This document shows, piece after piece, positions 33,032-43,735 of a stretch of DNA of 64,000 nt. The DNA is from Harmothoe impar. Taxonomy: Eukaryota > Annelida > Polychaeta > Phyllodocida > Polynoidae. The position numbers were made by a program, and so were the translations under genes. How positions within the stretch are numbered: position 1 is the stretch's first letter; each line of letters opens with the position of its first letter. The stretch is taken from assembly GCA_947462335.1 (NCBI GenBank), contig OX381708.1, positions 42,907,377-42,971,376 of the forward strand, read 5' to 3'. Below the pieces are notes generated by a model that saw nothing but the letters and a program-made list of their open reading frames with translations, did not search any database and had not been told where the DNA came from.

Positions 33032-33966
33032 GGCTCACTCTCACCAAATCAGTGCAACTAAAAAAGTGACGTACATGATCGGTGGACGTACATGATCGGT
33101 GGACGTACATGATCGGCAGAGTACAAAATCCGTCTTTTACCCCCTGCACTACGATGTTTAACTCTCCCAACCATACCTACAGGCTGTAATGTATCTTTGG
33201 GGAGTTTATTAGAAAAAAAAACCTCCCAAAATATTTATAGGGGCCGGAGGGGGGGGCTCAATGTGTAACCGATCATGTACGTCACATGACGTACATGATC
33301 GGCTTGGAATGTCATGTAACATTTCCTCATTACCCACTGCTTCACATGTCTATGATTATACATATTTAGACCTACATCATATGTACACCTTGCTATGATT
33401 GATTTATGTTTTATATATGGTCAGAAAGGGTAATTAAGACAGTCAATAAATGATGGCCGATCATGTACGTCACATGACGTACATGATCGGTATTTCAAAT
33501 GTCATGTAAAATACTCTTACTAGTCGCATCTACACATGTCTAACATCTTACATGTCAAGACACACATCATATGTACACCTAGGTAAGGTTTATTTATGTT
33601 TTTCCTTGTTCAGAAAGGGTAGGGCAGTCAATAATCACCGATCATGTACGTCACCGATCATGTACGTCACATGACGTACATGATCGGTATTGAAATGTCA
33701 AGTAAAATTCTCTTCCTAGTCGAATATACACATGTCTAACATTTTACATGTCAAGCCACACATCATATGTACACCTTGGTAAGGTTTACTTATGTTATAT
33801 GATGATCAGAAAGACTGGGGCAGTCAATAATCACCGATCATGTACGTCACCGATCATGTACGTCACCGATCATGTACGTCACCGATCATGTACGTCCACC
33901 GATCATGTACGTCCACCGATCATGTACGTCACTTTTTTAGTTGCACTGATTTGGTGAGAGTGAGTC
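33032..33966. mobile_element. 935-bp palindrome-rich TIR element, copy 1
   Basis: The ends GGCTCACTCTCACCAAATC and GATTTGGTGAGAGTGAGTC are inverted, and the inverted homology extends through GTGCAACTAAAAAAGTGACG. ATTT lies on both sides (33,028-33,031 and 33,967-33,970) and the satellite unit reads straight through if one copy is removed. Inside are many copies of CCGATCATGTACGTC in both orientations and three blocks of about 185 bp, each bounded by a near-palindrome with 16-bp arms. It carries no coding capacity. Confidence 0.85.
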
Positions 33967-35275
33967 ATTTTCCGCCTGGAATTCGCAAGTGCTCTGATTT
34001 TTCCGAAACCTCAGGTTTGAGTCCTCTAAGTTATTTTCAATTGCCTTGTGTCTTTCGGTGGTGATCTGCCAATTTTTAATGAGATTTTAATGCGATTTCA
34101 CCTGCACATGTGAAAATGTAATTTATAAAACAGAATTGACAGGGCTTTCTGATGGAATCCAAAGGCGACATCCACCCTGCTCTTGCCTTCCCTGATTAAG
34201 AACAGGGTACTAGAATATCTGAAGTGATTTGGGGAAAATCAGAGGATTTTTATTTTCCCAGAGATTTTTGAACGCAGACTAACCCCTTGGCATATTTTCC
34301 CCTCGGAAATCGCAAGTGCTCTGATTTTTCCGAAACCTCAGGTTTGAGTCCTCTCAGGTATTTTCAATTGCCTTGTGTCTTTTAGTGGTGATCTGCCAAT
34401 TTTTAATGAGATTTTAATGCAATATGACCTGAAAATGTGAAAATCTAAGAATAACGATACAAAACCAGCTTTCAGATGGAATCCAAAGGCGACGTCCACC
34501 CTGCTCTAGCCTTCCTTGATTAAGGACAGGGTACTAGAATATCTGGGGTGATTTGGGGATAATCAGAGGATTTTTATTTTCCCAGAGATTTTCGAACGCA
34601 GACTAACCCCTTGGCATTTTTTCCCCCTGGAATTCCCAAGTGCTCTGATTTTTCCGAAACCTCAGGTTTGAGTCCTCTAAGGTATTTTCAATTGCCTTGA
34701 GTCTTTCGGTCGTGATCTGCCAATTTTTAATGATATTTTATTGCAATTTAACCTGAAAATGTGAAAATCTTAAGAATAATGATACAAAACCAGCTTTCAG
34801 ATGGAATCCAAAGGGGACATCCACCCTGTTCTAGCCTTCTCTGATTAACGACAAGGTACTAGAATATCTGGGGTGATTTGGGGAAAATCAGAGGATTATT
34901 ATTATCCCAGATATTTTTTGGAACGCAGACTAACCCCTTGGCATATTTTCCCCCTGGAAATCGCAAGTGCTCTGAATTTTCTGAAACCTTAGGTTTGTGT
35001 CCTTAAGGGTATTTTCTATTGCCCTGTGTCATTTGGTGGTGATCTGCCAATTTTTAATGATATTTTAATGCAATTTGACATGAAAATGCGAAAATGTAAA
35101 TATAACAGGATTGACACAGCTTTCAGATGGAATCCAAAGGTGACATCCACCCTGCTCTAGCCTTCCCTGATTCAGGACAGGGTACTAGAATATCTGGGGT
35201 GATTTGGGGAAAATCAGAGGATTTTATTTTCCCAGAGATTTTTGAACGCAGACTAACGTACCCCTTGGCATATTT

Positions 35276-36210
35276 GGCTCACTCTCACCAAATCAGTGCA
35301 ACTAAAAAAGTGACGTACATGATCGGTGGACGTACATGATCGGTGGACGTACATGATCGGCAGAGTACAAAATCCGTCTTTTACCCCCTGCACTACGATG
35401 TTTAACTCTCCCAACCATACCTACAGGCTGTAATGTATCTTTGGGGAGTTTATTAGAAAAAAAAACCTCCCAAAATATTTATAGGGGCCGGAGGGGGGGG
35501 CTCAATGTGTAACCGATCATGTACGTCACATGACGTACATGATCGGCTTGGAATGTCATGTAACATTTCCTCATTACCCACTGCTTCACATGTCTATGAT
35601 TATACATATTTAGACCTACATCATATGTACACCTTGCTATGATTGATTTATGTTTTATATATGGTCAGAAAGGGTAATTAAGACAGTCAATAAATGATGG
35701 CCGATCATGTACGTCACATGACGTACATGATCGGTATTTCAAATGTCATGTAAAATACTCTTACTAGTCGCATCTACACATGTCTAACATCTTACATGTC
35801 AAGACACACATCATATGTACACCTAGGTAAGGTTTATTTATGTTTTTCCTTGTTCAGAAAGGGTAGGGCAGTCAATAATCACCGATCATGTACGTCACCG
35901 ATCATGTACGTCACATGACGTACATGATCGGTATTGAAATGTCAAGTAAAATTCTCTTCCTAGTCGAATATACACATGTCTAACATTTTACATGTCAAGC
36001 CACACATCATATGTACACCTTGGTAAGGTTTACTTATGTTATATGATGATCAGAAAGACTGGGGCAGTCAATAATCACCGATCATGTACGTCACCGATCA
36101 TGTACGTCACCGATCATGTACGTCACCGATCATGTACGTCCACCGATCATGTACGTCCACCGATCATGTACGTCACTTTTTTAGTTGCACTGATTTGGTG
36201 AGAGTGAGTC
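35276..36210. mobile_element. 935-bp palindrome-rich TIR element, copy 2 (duplicated with its host block)
   Basis: This is the same element as at 33,032-33,966, offset by exactly 2,244 bp and with the same ATTT flanks. It was copied by the segmental duplication, not by a second transposition. Confidence 0.88.
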
Positions 36211-37716
36211 ATTTTCCGCCTGGAATTCGCAAGTGCTCTGATTTTTCCGAAACCTCAGGTTTGAGTCCTCTAAGTTATTTTCAATTGCCTTGTGTCTTTC
36301 GGTGGTGATCTGCCAATTTTTAATGAGATTTTAATGCGATTTCACCTGCACATGTGAAAATGTAATTTATATAACAGAATTGACACGGCTTTCAGATGGA
36401 ATCCAAACACGACGTCCACCCTGCTCTAGCCTTCCCTGATTCAGGACAGAGTACTAGAATATCTGAGGTGATTTGGGGAAAATCAGAGGATTTTTATTTT
36501 CCCAGAGATTTTTGAACGCAGACTAACCCCTTGGCATATTTTCCCCTCGGAAATCGCAAGTGCTCTTATTTTTCCGAAACCTCAGGTTTGAGTCCTCTCA
36601 GGTATTTTCAATTGCCTTGTGTCTTTTAGTGGTGATCTGCCAATTTTTAATGAGATTTTAATGCAATATGACCTGAAAATGTGAAAATCTAAGAATAACG
36701 ATACAAAACCAGCTTTCAGATGGAATCCAAAGGCGACGTCCACCCTGCTCTAGCCTTCCTTGCTTAAGGACAGGGTACTAGAATATCTGGGGTGATTTGG
36801 GGATAATCAGAGGATTTTTATTTTCCCAGAGATTTTTGAACGCAGACTAACCCCTTGGCATTTTTTCCCCCCCGAAATCGCAAGTGCTCTGATTTTTCCG
36901 AAACCTCAGGTTTGAGTCCTCTAAGGTATTTTCAATTGCCTTTGAGTCTTTCGGTCATGATCTGCCAATTTTTAATGATATTTTATTGCAATTTAACCTG
37001 AAAATGTGAAAATCTTAAGAATAATGATACAAAACCAGCTTTCAGATGGAATCCAAAGGGGACATCCACCCTGCTCTAGCCTTCCCTGATTAACAACAAG
37101 GTACTAGAATATCTGGGGTGATTTGGGGAAAATCAGAGGATTATTATTATCCCAGATATTTTTTGGAACGCAGACTAACCCCTTGGCATATTTTCCCCCT
37201 GGAAATCGCAAGTGCTCTGAATTTTCTGAAACCTTAGGTTTGTGTCCTTAAGGGTATTTTCTATTGCCCTGTGTCATTTGGTGGTGATCTGCCAATTTTT
37301 AATGATATTTTATTGCAATTTGACATGAAAATGCGAAAATGTAAATATAACAGGATTGACACAGCTTTCAGATGGAATCCAAAGGTGATATCCACCCTGC
37401 TCTAGCCTTCCCTGATTCAGGACAGGGTACTAGAATATCTGGGGTGATTTGGGGAAAATCAGAGCATTTTATTTTCCCAGAGATTTTTGAACGCAGACTA
37501 ACCCCTTGGCATATTTCCCCCCCCGGAAATCGCAAGTGCTCTGATTTTACCGAAAACCTCAGGTTTGAGTCCTCTAAGGTATTTTCAATTGCCTTGTGTC
37601 TTTTGGTGGTGATCTGCCAATTTTTAATGAGATTTTAATGTGGTCTATTTAGTGGTCTCAGGAACCAAAAAGGGCTTACAGATCAGTCAGTCTTTCGGCA
37701 ACAAACCCTATATATA

Positions 37717-38590
37717 GTTGTCTAAATAGGATTTGTTGTGTAAAGACTGACCGATTTTTAAGCCAAGTTTAGTACCATAGACCACTATATAGGTTTTTCT
37801 GCATAAAAACTGACTGATCTTTGAGCAAAGTTTGGTCTCTGAGACGACTATATATAGGATTTGTTGCATGAAGACTGGCTGATCTTTGAGCATAGTTTGG
37901 TACCCTAAACACTTTATATATAGGATTTGTTGCGTAAAGACTGGCCAATCTGTAAGTGCAGTTTGGTACAATAGACCACTATACACGGTTTGTTGCCTAA
38001 AGACTGACTGATATATAAGCCCCTTTTGGTTCCTGAGACTACTGTATAGGATTTGTTGTGTAAAGACTGACCGATTTTCAAGCCACGTTTGGTACCATAG
38101 CCCACTATATAGGATTTGTTGCATAAAGACTGACTGATCTTTGAGCATAGTTTGGTACCATAGAACACTATAGGATTTGTTGCGTAAAGACTGACCAATT
38201 TTCAAGTCCAGTTTGATACCTGAGACCACTATATACGAATTTTTGCATAAAGACTTGCTGATCTTTAAGCACAGTTTGGTATCATAGACCACTATATAGG
38301 GTTTGTTGCATAAAGACTGACCGATCTTTAAGCCCAGTTTGGTACTACCACTATATTAAGATTTGTTGTGTAAAGACTGGCCAATCTTTAAGCCCAGTTT
38401 AGTAACATAGACCACTATATAGGATTTGTTGCATAAAGACTGACAGATTTTCAATCCCAGTTTGGTACCATAGACCACTATATAGGATTTGTTGCATAAA
38501 GACTGAGTGATCTTTAAGTCCATTTTAGTTCCTGAGACCACTATATAGGATTTGCTGCCTAAAGACTGACTGATCTTTGAGCACAGTTTG
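37717..38590 (-). repeat. About 62-bp tandem repeat array, right (reversed), about 13-14 units
   Basis: Units read on the plus strand as TATAGGATTTGTTGCATAAAGA, then CTGACTGATCTTTGAGC, then AGTTTGGTACC (words here shown separately). They are the reverse complement of the left array. Units vary at several positions, so the array is not newly amplified. Confidence 0.88.
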
Positions 38591-38715
38591 TTTGTAGCCT
38601 AAAGACATTTGTAGTTTTAAGACATTTGTAGTCTAAAGACATTTGTAGCCTAAAGACATTTGTAGTGTAAAGACATTTGTAGTCTAAAAACATTTGTGCT
38701 TTAAAGTCCATTTTC
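38591..38715 (-). repeat. AAATGTCTTTAG-word array, inner part of right terminus
   Basis: Six or so copies of the word CTAAAGACATTTGTAG in tandem mirror 28,790-28,875 in inverted orientation. Confidence 0.8.
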
Positions 38716-38731
38716 GTTTCTGAGACCACTA

Positions 38732-40772
38732 CCCTAGTAGCAAACACACTGTGGCCCCGGACGGAGCCAGACTGTGTTTGCAAGTCTGGCCCGGAGTGGG
38801 CTAACCGACGGGCTCCCGTCGGTTTAGGGCACTGGGCTTTGGTCTGGCCCCGTGCGGGCTTCCCATGTTGGGCGCAGATCGGGTTTTGGACGGGAAGCCC
38901 ACTTTGGGCTCAGATCAGTTTTTGGACGGGCTTCCCACTTTGGGCTCAGATTGGTTTTTGGACGGGCTGAAAGTGGGTTCAGATCGGTTTTTGGACGGGT
39001 TGAAAGCGGGCTTAGATCGGTTTTTGGACGGGTTGAAAGCGGGCTAAGATCGGATAATTATGGGTTTTTAGAATCTATTCAATCATTCTTCAATGATTTC
39101 TTGTATTTGTTGAACCAGATATCCTAGGTCCTGCTAATAAACCCAAGGCATAATCATACTCTTCCCACCCAATAATGGAAGTATCAAGCAGGCCTATTAT
39201 CATCAGGTTTGAGCCACATGCAGCATAGACAAGTGTCTATGGTGCACATTGGCCTTCAAAGCCATAGTTCATACCTACATGGGGCACATGAGTCTTGTAT
39301 TAAGATTGTAATGCCACAGAAATAGTGTTTACACTGGATAGCTGCTTAGAGAACCACCTTTTCATCATTCAAATATATATTCTATCTTATTTCCAAACTG
39401 TGAGAACATCTTTTTATTATTTCCTATTCTACATCACTTTAACATTTTATTGTTTTATTATATAATGTCAATTTCATCTGGCTTTGTTGGAAAACTCTAG
39501 ATATTGTATAGTAGTGACATCTGGTGTCAATCATCAGAACTATTAGACCAGTTGCCCTGTCCAAACCCAACCTCAGCCCTCAGCGGCCCGGAGTGGGCTA
39601 ACCGACGGGCGCCTGTTGGTTTAGGGCACTGGGTTTTGGTGTGGCCCCAAGTGGGCTGCCCGAATTGGGCTCAGAACGGGTTTTGGACGGGTTTCCTGTC
39701 ATCTGGCCAATACCCAGTAAACACAAGGACGTTGGTCAGACGTAAATCTACGTTGAATTTTGGTCTGAACTACGTAATTTCAGTAGGTTTATCAACGTCA
39801 AAACATTAAGGTTTATTTACCAATCTCAAACCTGCAGGTCTGATTTACGTAGCTCCTGAAGAGGTAAATCTATGTTTAACACACTACATATAATTCTACA
39901 TAGTGGGACTCAGACAAAGACATATATTGCAGACAAATTTACATTTGCAAACAATATTCCTACAAAGTAACTACTATAATTTTCAATCTCATCTCATTCT
40001 ACATAGTATATTCTTGTAGTTCAATTGAACAGCCTGACAGTATAGATCTGTTGAATAGTTTTGGCTGCAGAGAGGCTTTGTAATTCTTCCATTACCACCA
40101 ATGTGGTGTCCTCACAGTAAAGTGCCTCAAAGCACCTATTCATGCACAGTACTTTAATCACCTGTCCTTTATATATAGATATTCTATTGAATACGGTTTA
40201 TTTGCATGATATTGAATTTCAGAATTAATGAGAATTTACTGCTTGAATGTGGTAGATTTGTTAAAGAGCTGTAATATTCTCTCCATAATTGATAGTGCTG
40301 CCACCTAGTGTGACACGGAAAAGTCATCTACCCAATTGAAGTTGAAAAGTTATGTCGTTTAACGTAGATCTATGTAGAATCTTTACATCTGAATAAGGTA
40401 GATCAACGTAAATCAGACGTCTACATCTGTTGAACGTAAATAAACGTTTTGACGTCTACAAACCTTCCAAAATTACCAATCTCAAACCTTTTGGTTGGAC
40501 ATCTACCTAGAGAAACCTCTGAGCTACGTTGGAACTACGTAGGGTGTTTACTGGGTATGAACCCAAAGCGGGTAGCCCTCTTTGAAACTGATCTGAGCCC
40601 AAATCGGGCAGCCCGCTTTGAAACTGATCTGAGCCCAAAATGGGCAGACCGATCGGGGCCACACTTCAGCCCAGCCATCTGCCCAACATGAAACCCAGCT
40701 CAGTTTTGCCCGACTTCAAACAGCCAATCCGAGCTAAAACCAAATTGGCCCCGTGCGGGCTTGCTACTAGGG
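38732..40772. mobile_element. 2.04-kb TIR element with TA target duplication
   Basis: Termini CCCTAGTAGCAA and TTGCTACTAGGG are perfect complements, with further GC-rich homology (CACGGGGCC type) inside. TA lies at 38,730-38,731 and 40,773-40,774. Removing the element and one TA restores ACCACTATATAGG, the exact wording of neighbouring 62-bp units. The interior consists of repeated words such as GATCGGTTTTTGGACGGG and its inverse, plus the nested element at 39,713-40,555. No transposase was seen. Confidence 0.92.
39713..40555. mobile_element. 843-bp TIR element nested in the 2.04-kb element, TA-flanked
   Basis: The ends CCCAGTAAACAC and GTGTTTACTGGG are complementary, with TA at 39,711-39,712 and 40,556-40,557. 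Subterminal ACGTAG/CTACGT, AACGTC and CCAATCTCAAACCT words are repeated and inverted on the two sides. The terminal CCCAGTAAACA is shared with the AACGTT MITEs, so these may use the same transposase. Confidence 0.88.
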
Positions 40773-40819
40773 TATATAGGATTTGCTGTCTAAAGACTGA
40801 CTGATCTTTGAGCACAGTT

Positions 40820-41030
40820 TGATTGTAGCCTAAAGACATTTCTAGCCTAAAGACATTTGTAGTCTAAAGACATTTCTAGCCTAAAGACATTTGTAGTCTA
40901 AAGACATTTGTAGTCTAAAGACATTTGTGCTTAACGCCACATTTGTAGTGTAAAGACCTGTGTAGTGTCTGTATGCAACAAATTGGTATCAAATTGTAGT
41001 CTAAAGACTGATTTGTAGTGTAAAGACCTC
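40820..41030 (-). repeat. Right inverted terminus with AAATGTCTTTAG words
   Basis: Complementary to 28,679-28,875, word for word, ending TTTGTAGTGTAAAGACC. Confidence 0.85.
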
Positions 41031-41259
41031 ACAACATGTACGTGTATGGCATTAACAAGTGAATTTCTTGTGAATTTCCAAAGAAATGCATATGTGCCAA
41101 AATGATAGGAAAACTAGCTTCTTCAAATATTAATGGGTTATGTTCGAATACTGGATTTATATAAGTATGATGACTTATGGCCATAACTATCTCTACACCA
41201 TGGACATGGCATGGTTTTGGTGTGAACATTTTATATAAATGTATGCATTACATCTCCTT

Positions 41260-41405
41260 CCCAGTAAACAAAAAACGTTATACAACATTTTATAACGTTA
41301 TTTAACGTTATATTACGTTTCCCTAAGGCTCCTTACTATGGCAAAACGTTATACAAGATTTAAAACGATATTTTGACGTAAAATAACGTTTTTTTGTTGG
41401 CTGGG
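41260..41405. mobile_element. AACGTT-rich MITE, copy 2 (146 bp)
   Basis: It runs from CCCAGTAAACAAAAAACG to CGTTTTTTTGTTGGCTGGG, with TT on both sides. It is the inverted counterpart of the 23,186 copy, about 85-90% identical by eye. Confidence 0.85.
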
Positions 41406-41567
41406 TTATGCCTCTACTCGTTATTAATACGAAGGTGTTAATGTATTAGGATAGCGGATTAATTTGTGTCTTTCCTAAAATTATTATGTTACACACAACT
41501 TGGGATTATTATATCCCAGCTTAAAAAAACACCTATTTTACGTCAAAATAAGATTTTCACGTTTTAT

Positions 41568-41953
41568 CACTTTCCCAGCAGAGGCATGCGACGTCCCGAG
41601 CTAACCTCTGCACATTTTCGCAAGGTTTTCTGGGTACGTTGCCATGCCTGACGCTGAAAATGGCGGAATGCAGGCAGAGGCTAAAGCCCAAAATCCACGG
41701 CGGCAGGATCCTGCATTAAAACGGTATCGCCCCTCTACCGCCGCTATATCGCTGCTATTTTGCCCTGCCGCTCTTTTTTCGCGCTTGTGCCGCCAAAGTC
41801 CACGGCGTTACAGGGGCGAAATCCGCGCGGCAGGGCGAAATAGCGGCGAAATAGCGGCGGTAGAGGGGCGATACCGTTTTAACGCAGGATCCTGCCGCCG
41901 TGGATTTTGGGCTGTACTCGTCTTTGACGTGCCATGCCTCTGCTGGGAGAGTG
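41568..41953. mobile_element. Mutator-like MITE (386 bp) with perfect 9-bp target duplication
   Basis: The ends CACTTTCCCAGCAGAGGCAT and ATGCCTCTGCTGGGAGAGTG are inverted with one mismatch. ACGTTTTAT occurs directly outside each end (41,559-41,567 and 41,954-41,962), a perfect 9-bp duplication typical of Mutator-type transposition. It lies within MITE copy 3. No coding capacity. Confidence 0.9.
41686..41912. repeat. Large GC-rich hairpin, about 100-bp arms
   Basis: GCCCAAAATCCACGGCGGCA on the left is complementary to TGCCGCCGTGGATTTTGGGC on the right. Pairing continues inward through GGATCCTGC, AAACGGTATCGCCCC and TACCGCCGCTAT. It fills most of the Mutator-like element. The near-perfect arms suggest young age. 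Confidence 0.93.
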
Positions 41954-42053
41954 ACGTTTTATAGCGTTTTGCCATGATAAGGAACCAAGAAGAAACGTTA
42001 TAACGATGCAAACGTTTTTTGCTTACTGGGTATGTTGAGCACTAACGGACATG

Positions 42054-42437
42054 CTCTCCGGGGAACGTGGCCAAGGAAATCCTTCTAATCTTAAATTAAG
42101 TGATCATCTTAAAATCCCTCCACATTTTAAGATAATTCTAAGATAATCTGCCACCTAGTGTCCCATACCCACACTATGCTACCTGAGGTTTGCCTTTATA
42201 ATATAAACCCTACACCCAAATGAGACAACATAAACATTTAAAAGAAATGAAAAGGAAGGGGAAAAATGGGGGTTGGGGTACAGAGCCCCCCATTACATAC
42301 TAGGTAACTATTAGTGGCGTCATCTTCATTCGCCTAGTAATACTTTTAAAATAATCTAAAATATTAAGATAATCAACTTTAAGATAATCTCTTAATTTAA
42401 GATTGGAAAGATTTTCTTGTCCACGTTCCTGGGAGAG
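42054..42437. mobile_element. TIR element of about 380 bp with CTTAAATTAAG subterminal words
   Basis: The left end CTCTCCGGGGAACGTGG and the complement of the right end CTCTCCCAGGAACGTGG match, followed on both sides by AATCTTAAATTAAG. It belongs with the 43.9-46.5 kb ends, which share the arrangement of a CGTGG/CACG end, a CAAGAAA word and AATCTTAAA. Confidence 0.75.
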
Positions 42438-43604
42438 TCTGTCCCTATGAGCGTATGTTGAGTGCTTCAAGCACAATCGAAATCTTGATGCATATTTTAA
42501 AATGTTGCATAGCCCCTTTACGCATAGAAACAGCATTGACACTTGTATTTACTCAAGGACTAAATGAATAGGGTGCTAATGCTTTTCACAAATTATCGCT
42601 ACACTTGTTATTCGCTAAAACTGCCTAATCTGCAGTACCGAGACTATATATATAGCTAAACGATCGTTTAATCCAGTTAAACCCTTTAATAGTCCGATGT
42701 AAGTATATAAATGCCTAGAATACCACTCAAATACCCATTATCTTCAAATTAGCACAAAAACACTACTTTGTTATAAAATCAGGATGCCTAAATGGGTAAT
42801 TAAGGGCCATTCCAGAGTATTATAGAGCAGTTTAGATGTATTGATCTTGAGAACTTGGTTATCTAACATTTAGCAATACTACTGATGAATCTTCATTGAG
42901 GTGAATGTCTAACAGGCTTTTCAATGCTTCAATACTTTAAGTGCAGACTAATTGTTCCATCCGAATGATACGAATGGGCATATGATTAGCCAAACCTTTA
43001 CAATTAGAACCTTTACAATTATCCTATTAGAAAATACACAACCAGTTGGACTCTCACAGAAATATAAAAGGCCTTGGTATTCCAAGATCAATTACTTTTT
43101 GTTTCTATACATCAAGGTGGGTGATCGAATGAACAGCCAACTTACACTGCAGAAAGCCGAGTCTTGTCATACGTGCTCAGACCTGGTATTATTTTTCAGA
43201 TTAAACCTGGTTCCTATCGGTAGTTCCCACAATTGCCACTGTTAGATTCACAGGCCTTCGCATCATAGTGCATACTGGATCCAGGTATCACCTCCCTTCA
43301 CCAGGGGGCAGCATCGATTGGTCGCTACCCTTGTAAGTGAGTGCCTAACCAAAACCTAACTGCTACTACTAAAGTCTCGTGGGGCATTAATGGCAGTTAA
43401 GGGCGAAATAATGTTTGACATATAAATGTTATTGACGGAATGACTCAGGACTTCTTTGGTATTATTGGCATGGGTGAGGGTATATTTATGTTTTCCAGAA
43501 AATGCCATAGTTTTACAAAGATATGTACCGACCATGTTGGATGTAAACAAGTATGTGTGATCCATGTGAAGGAATCAAGATCATTGTTCCTTAGTAGGGG
43601 GCAC
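42438..43604. other. Non-coding, nothing recognised
   Basis: AT-rich sequence with unsupported short open frames. Confidence 0.45.
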
Positions 43605-43735
43605 CATTGCTTGATCTGGTAACTTCCGAGATGCACTGATGCAGCAATCACAATGGGTACAAGCTGTTACATAATGTCCCCTAAGAATTATGCAGTGCAG
43701 GCCAGGGAGTTATCTCATTGGTTGATAATTAATAT
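43605..43735. repeat. Dispersed repeat shared with 11,850-11,985
   Basis: It carries the same block order as its partner: CATTGCTTGATC, AAGCTGTTACATAATG and the ATTGGTTGATAATTA end. Confidence 0.7.

Larger units (their letters stand above)
31890..36362 (+). repeat. 2.24-kb tandem segmental duplication inside the satellite
   Basis: The block from about 31,890 to 34,118 recurs at about 34,119-36,362. After a 16-bp indel in the first unit the offset is exactly 2,244 bp. Only about one further base difference was noticed (32,651 region against 34,895 region). Both copies carry the same inserted element. The junctions lie in the homologous AATTTATA-AACAGAATTGAC segment between units, as expected for unequal exchange. 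Confidence 0.92.
30937..37640 (+). repeat. Satellite of about 325-bp units, about 15 copies
   Basis: Units begin GCTTTCAGATGGAATCCAAA and start near 30,937; 31,261; 31,588; 31,915; 32,223; 32,548; 32,874; 34,143; 34,467; 34,791; 35,118; 36,388; 36,711; 37,037 and 37,365. Spacing is 308-328 bp. The units at 32,874 and 35,118 are split by a 935-bp insertion. Conserved words include TAGAATATCTGGGGTGATTT and GATCTGCCAATTTTTAATGA. Short open frames inside are by-products. Confidence 0.95.
28670..41039. mobile_element. Composite 12.4-kb structure with long, tandem-repeat-filled inverted ends
   Basis: The outermost about 190 bp on each side are inverted copies. The left reads GGTCTTTACACTACAAATCA, then TTTGTTGCATA, then CACTACAAATGTGGC and CACAAATGTC; the complement of the right end reads the same words in the same order, about 90% identical. 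Inside each terminus come repeats of an 11-13 bp word (AAATGTCTTTAG) and then an array of about 62-bp units, forward on the left and reversed on the right. The orientation switches at about 37,717. Later insertions (LINE, satellite, two TA-flanked elements) lie within. The architecture resembles foldback (FB/TU/Galileo-type) transposons. No transposase is visible and no clear target duplication was found. Confidence 0.65.
41515..42030. mobile_element. AACGTT-rich MITE, copy 3, interrupted
   Basis: The left part (41,515-41,567, starting CCCAGCTTAAAAAAACACC) and right part (41,954-42,030, ending CGTTTTTTGCTTACTGGG) match the two halves of copy 1. A 386-bp element separates them. TAT lies on both sides. 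Confidence 0.85.

Noticed and set aside
33748..34064. Short open frames rich in DHVRHRSCTS
   Set aside because: Translation of the CCGATCATGTACGTC tandem repeat; duplicated exactly with its host block.
37708..38541. Long minus-strand open frames with repeated TKLGLKIGQSL-type residues
   Set aside because: These follow from the 62-bp tandem repeat, whose length is not a multiple of three, so the same words are read in several frames. Not a protein.
28670..41039. Helitron or Polinton
   Set aside because: No Rep/helicase, DNA polymerase B or integrase coding sequence, and the ends are inverted repeats of tandem words, unlike Helitron ends.
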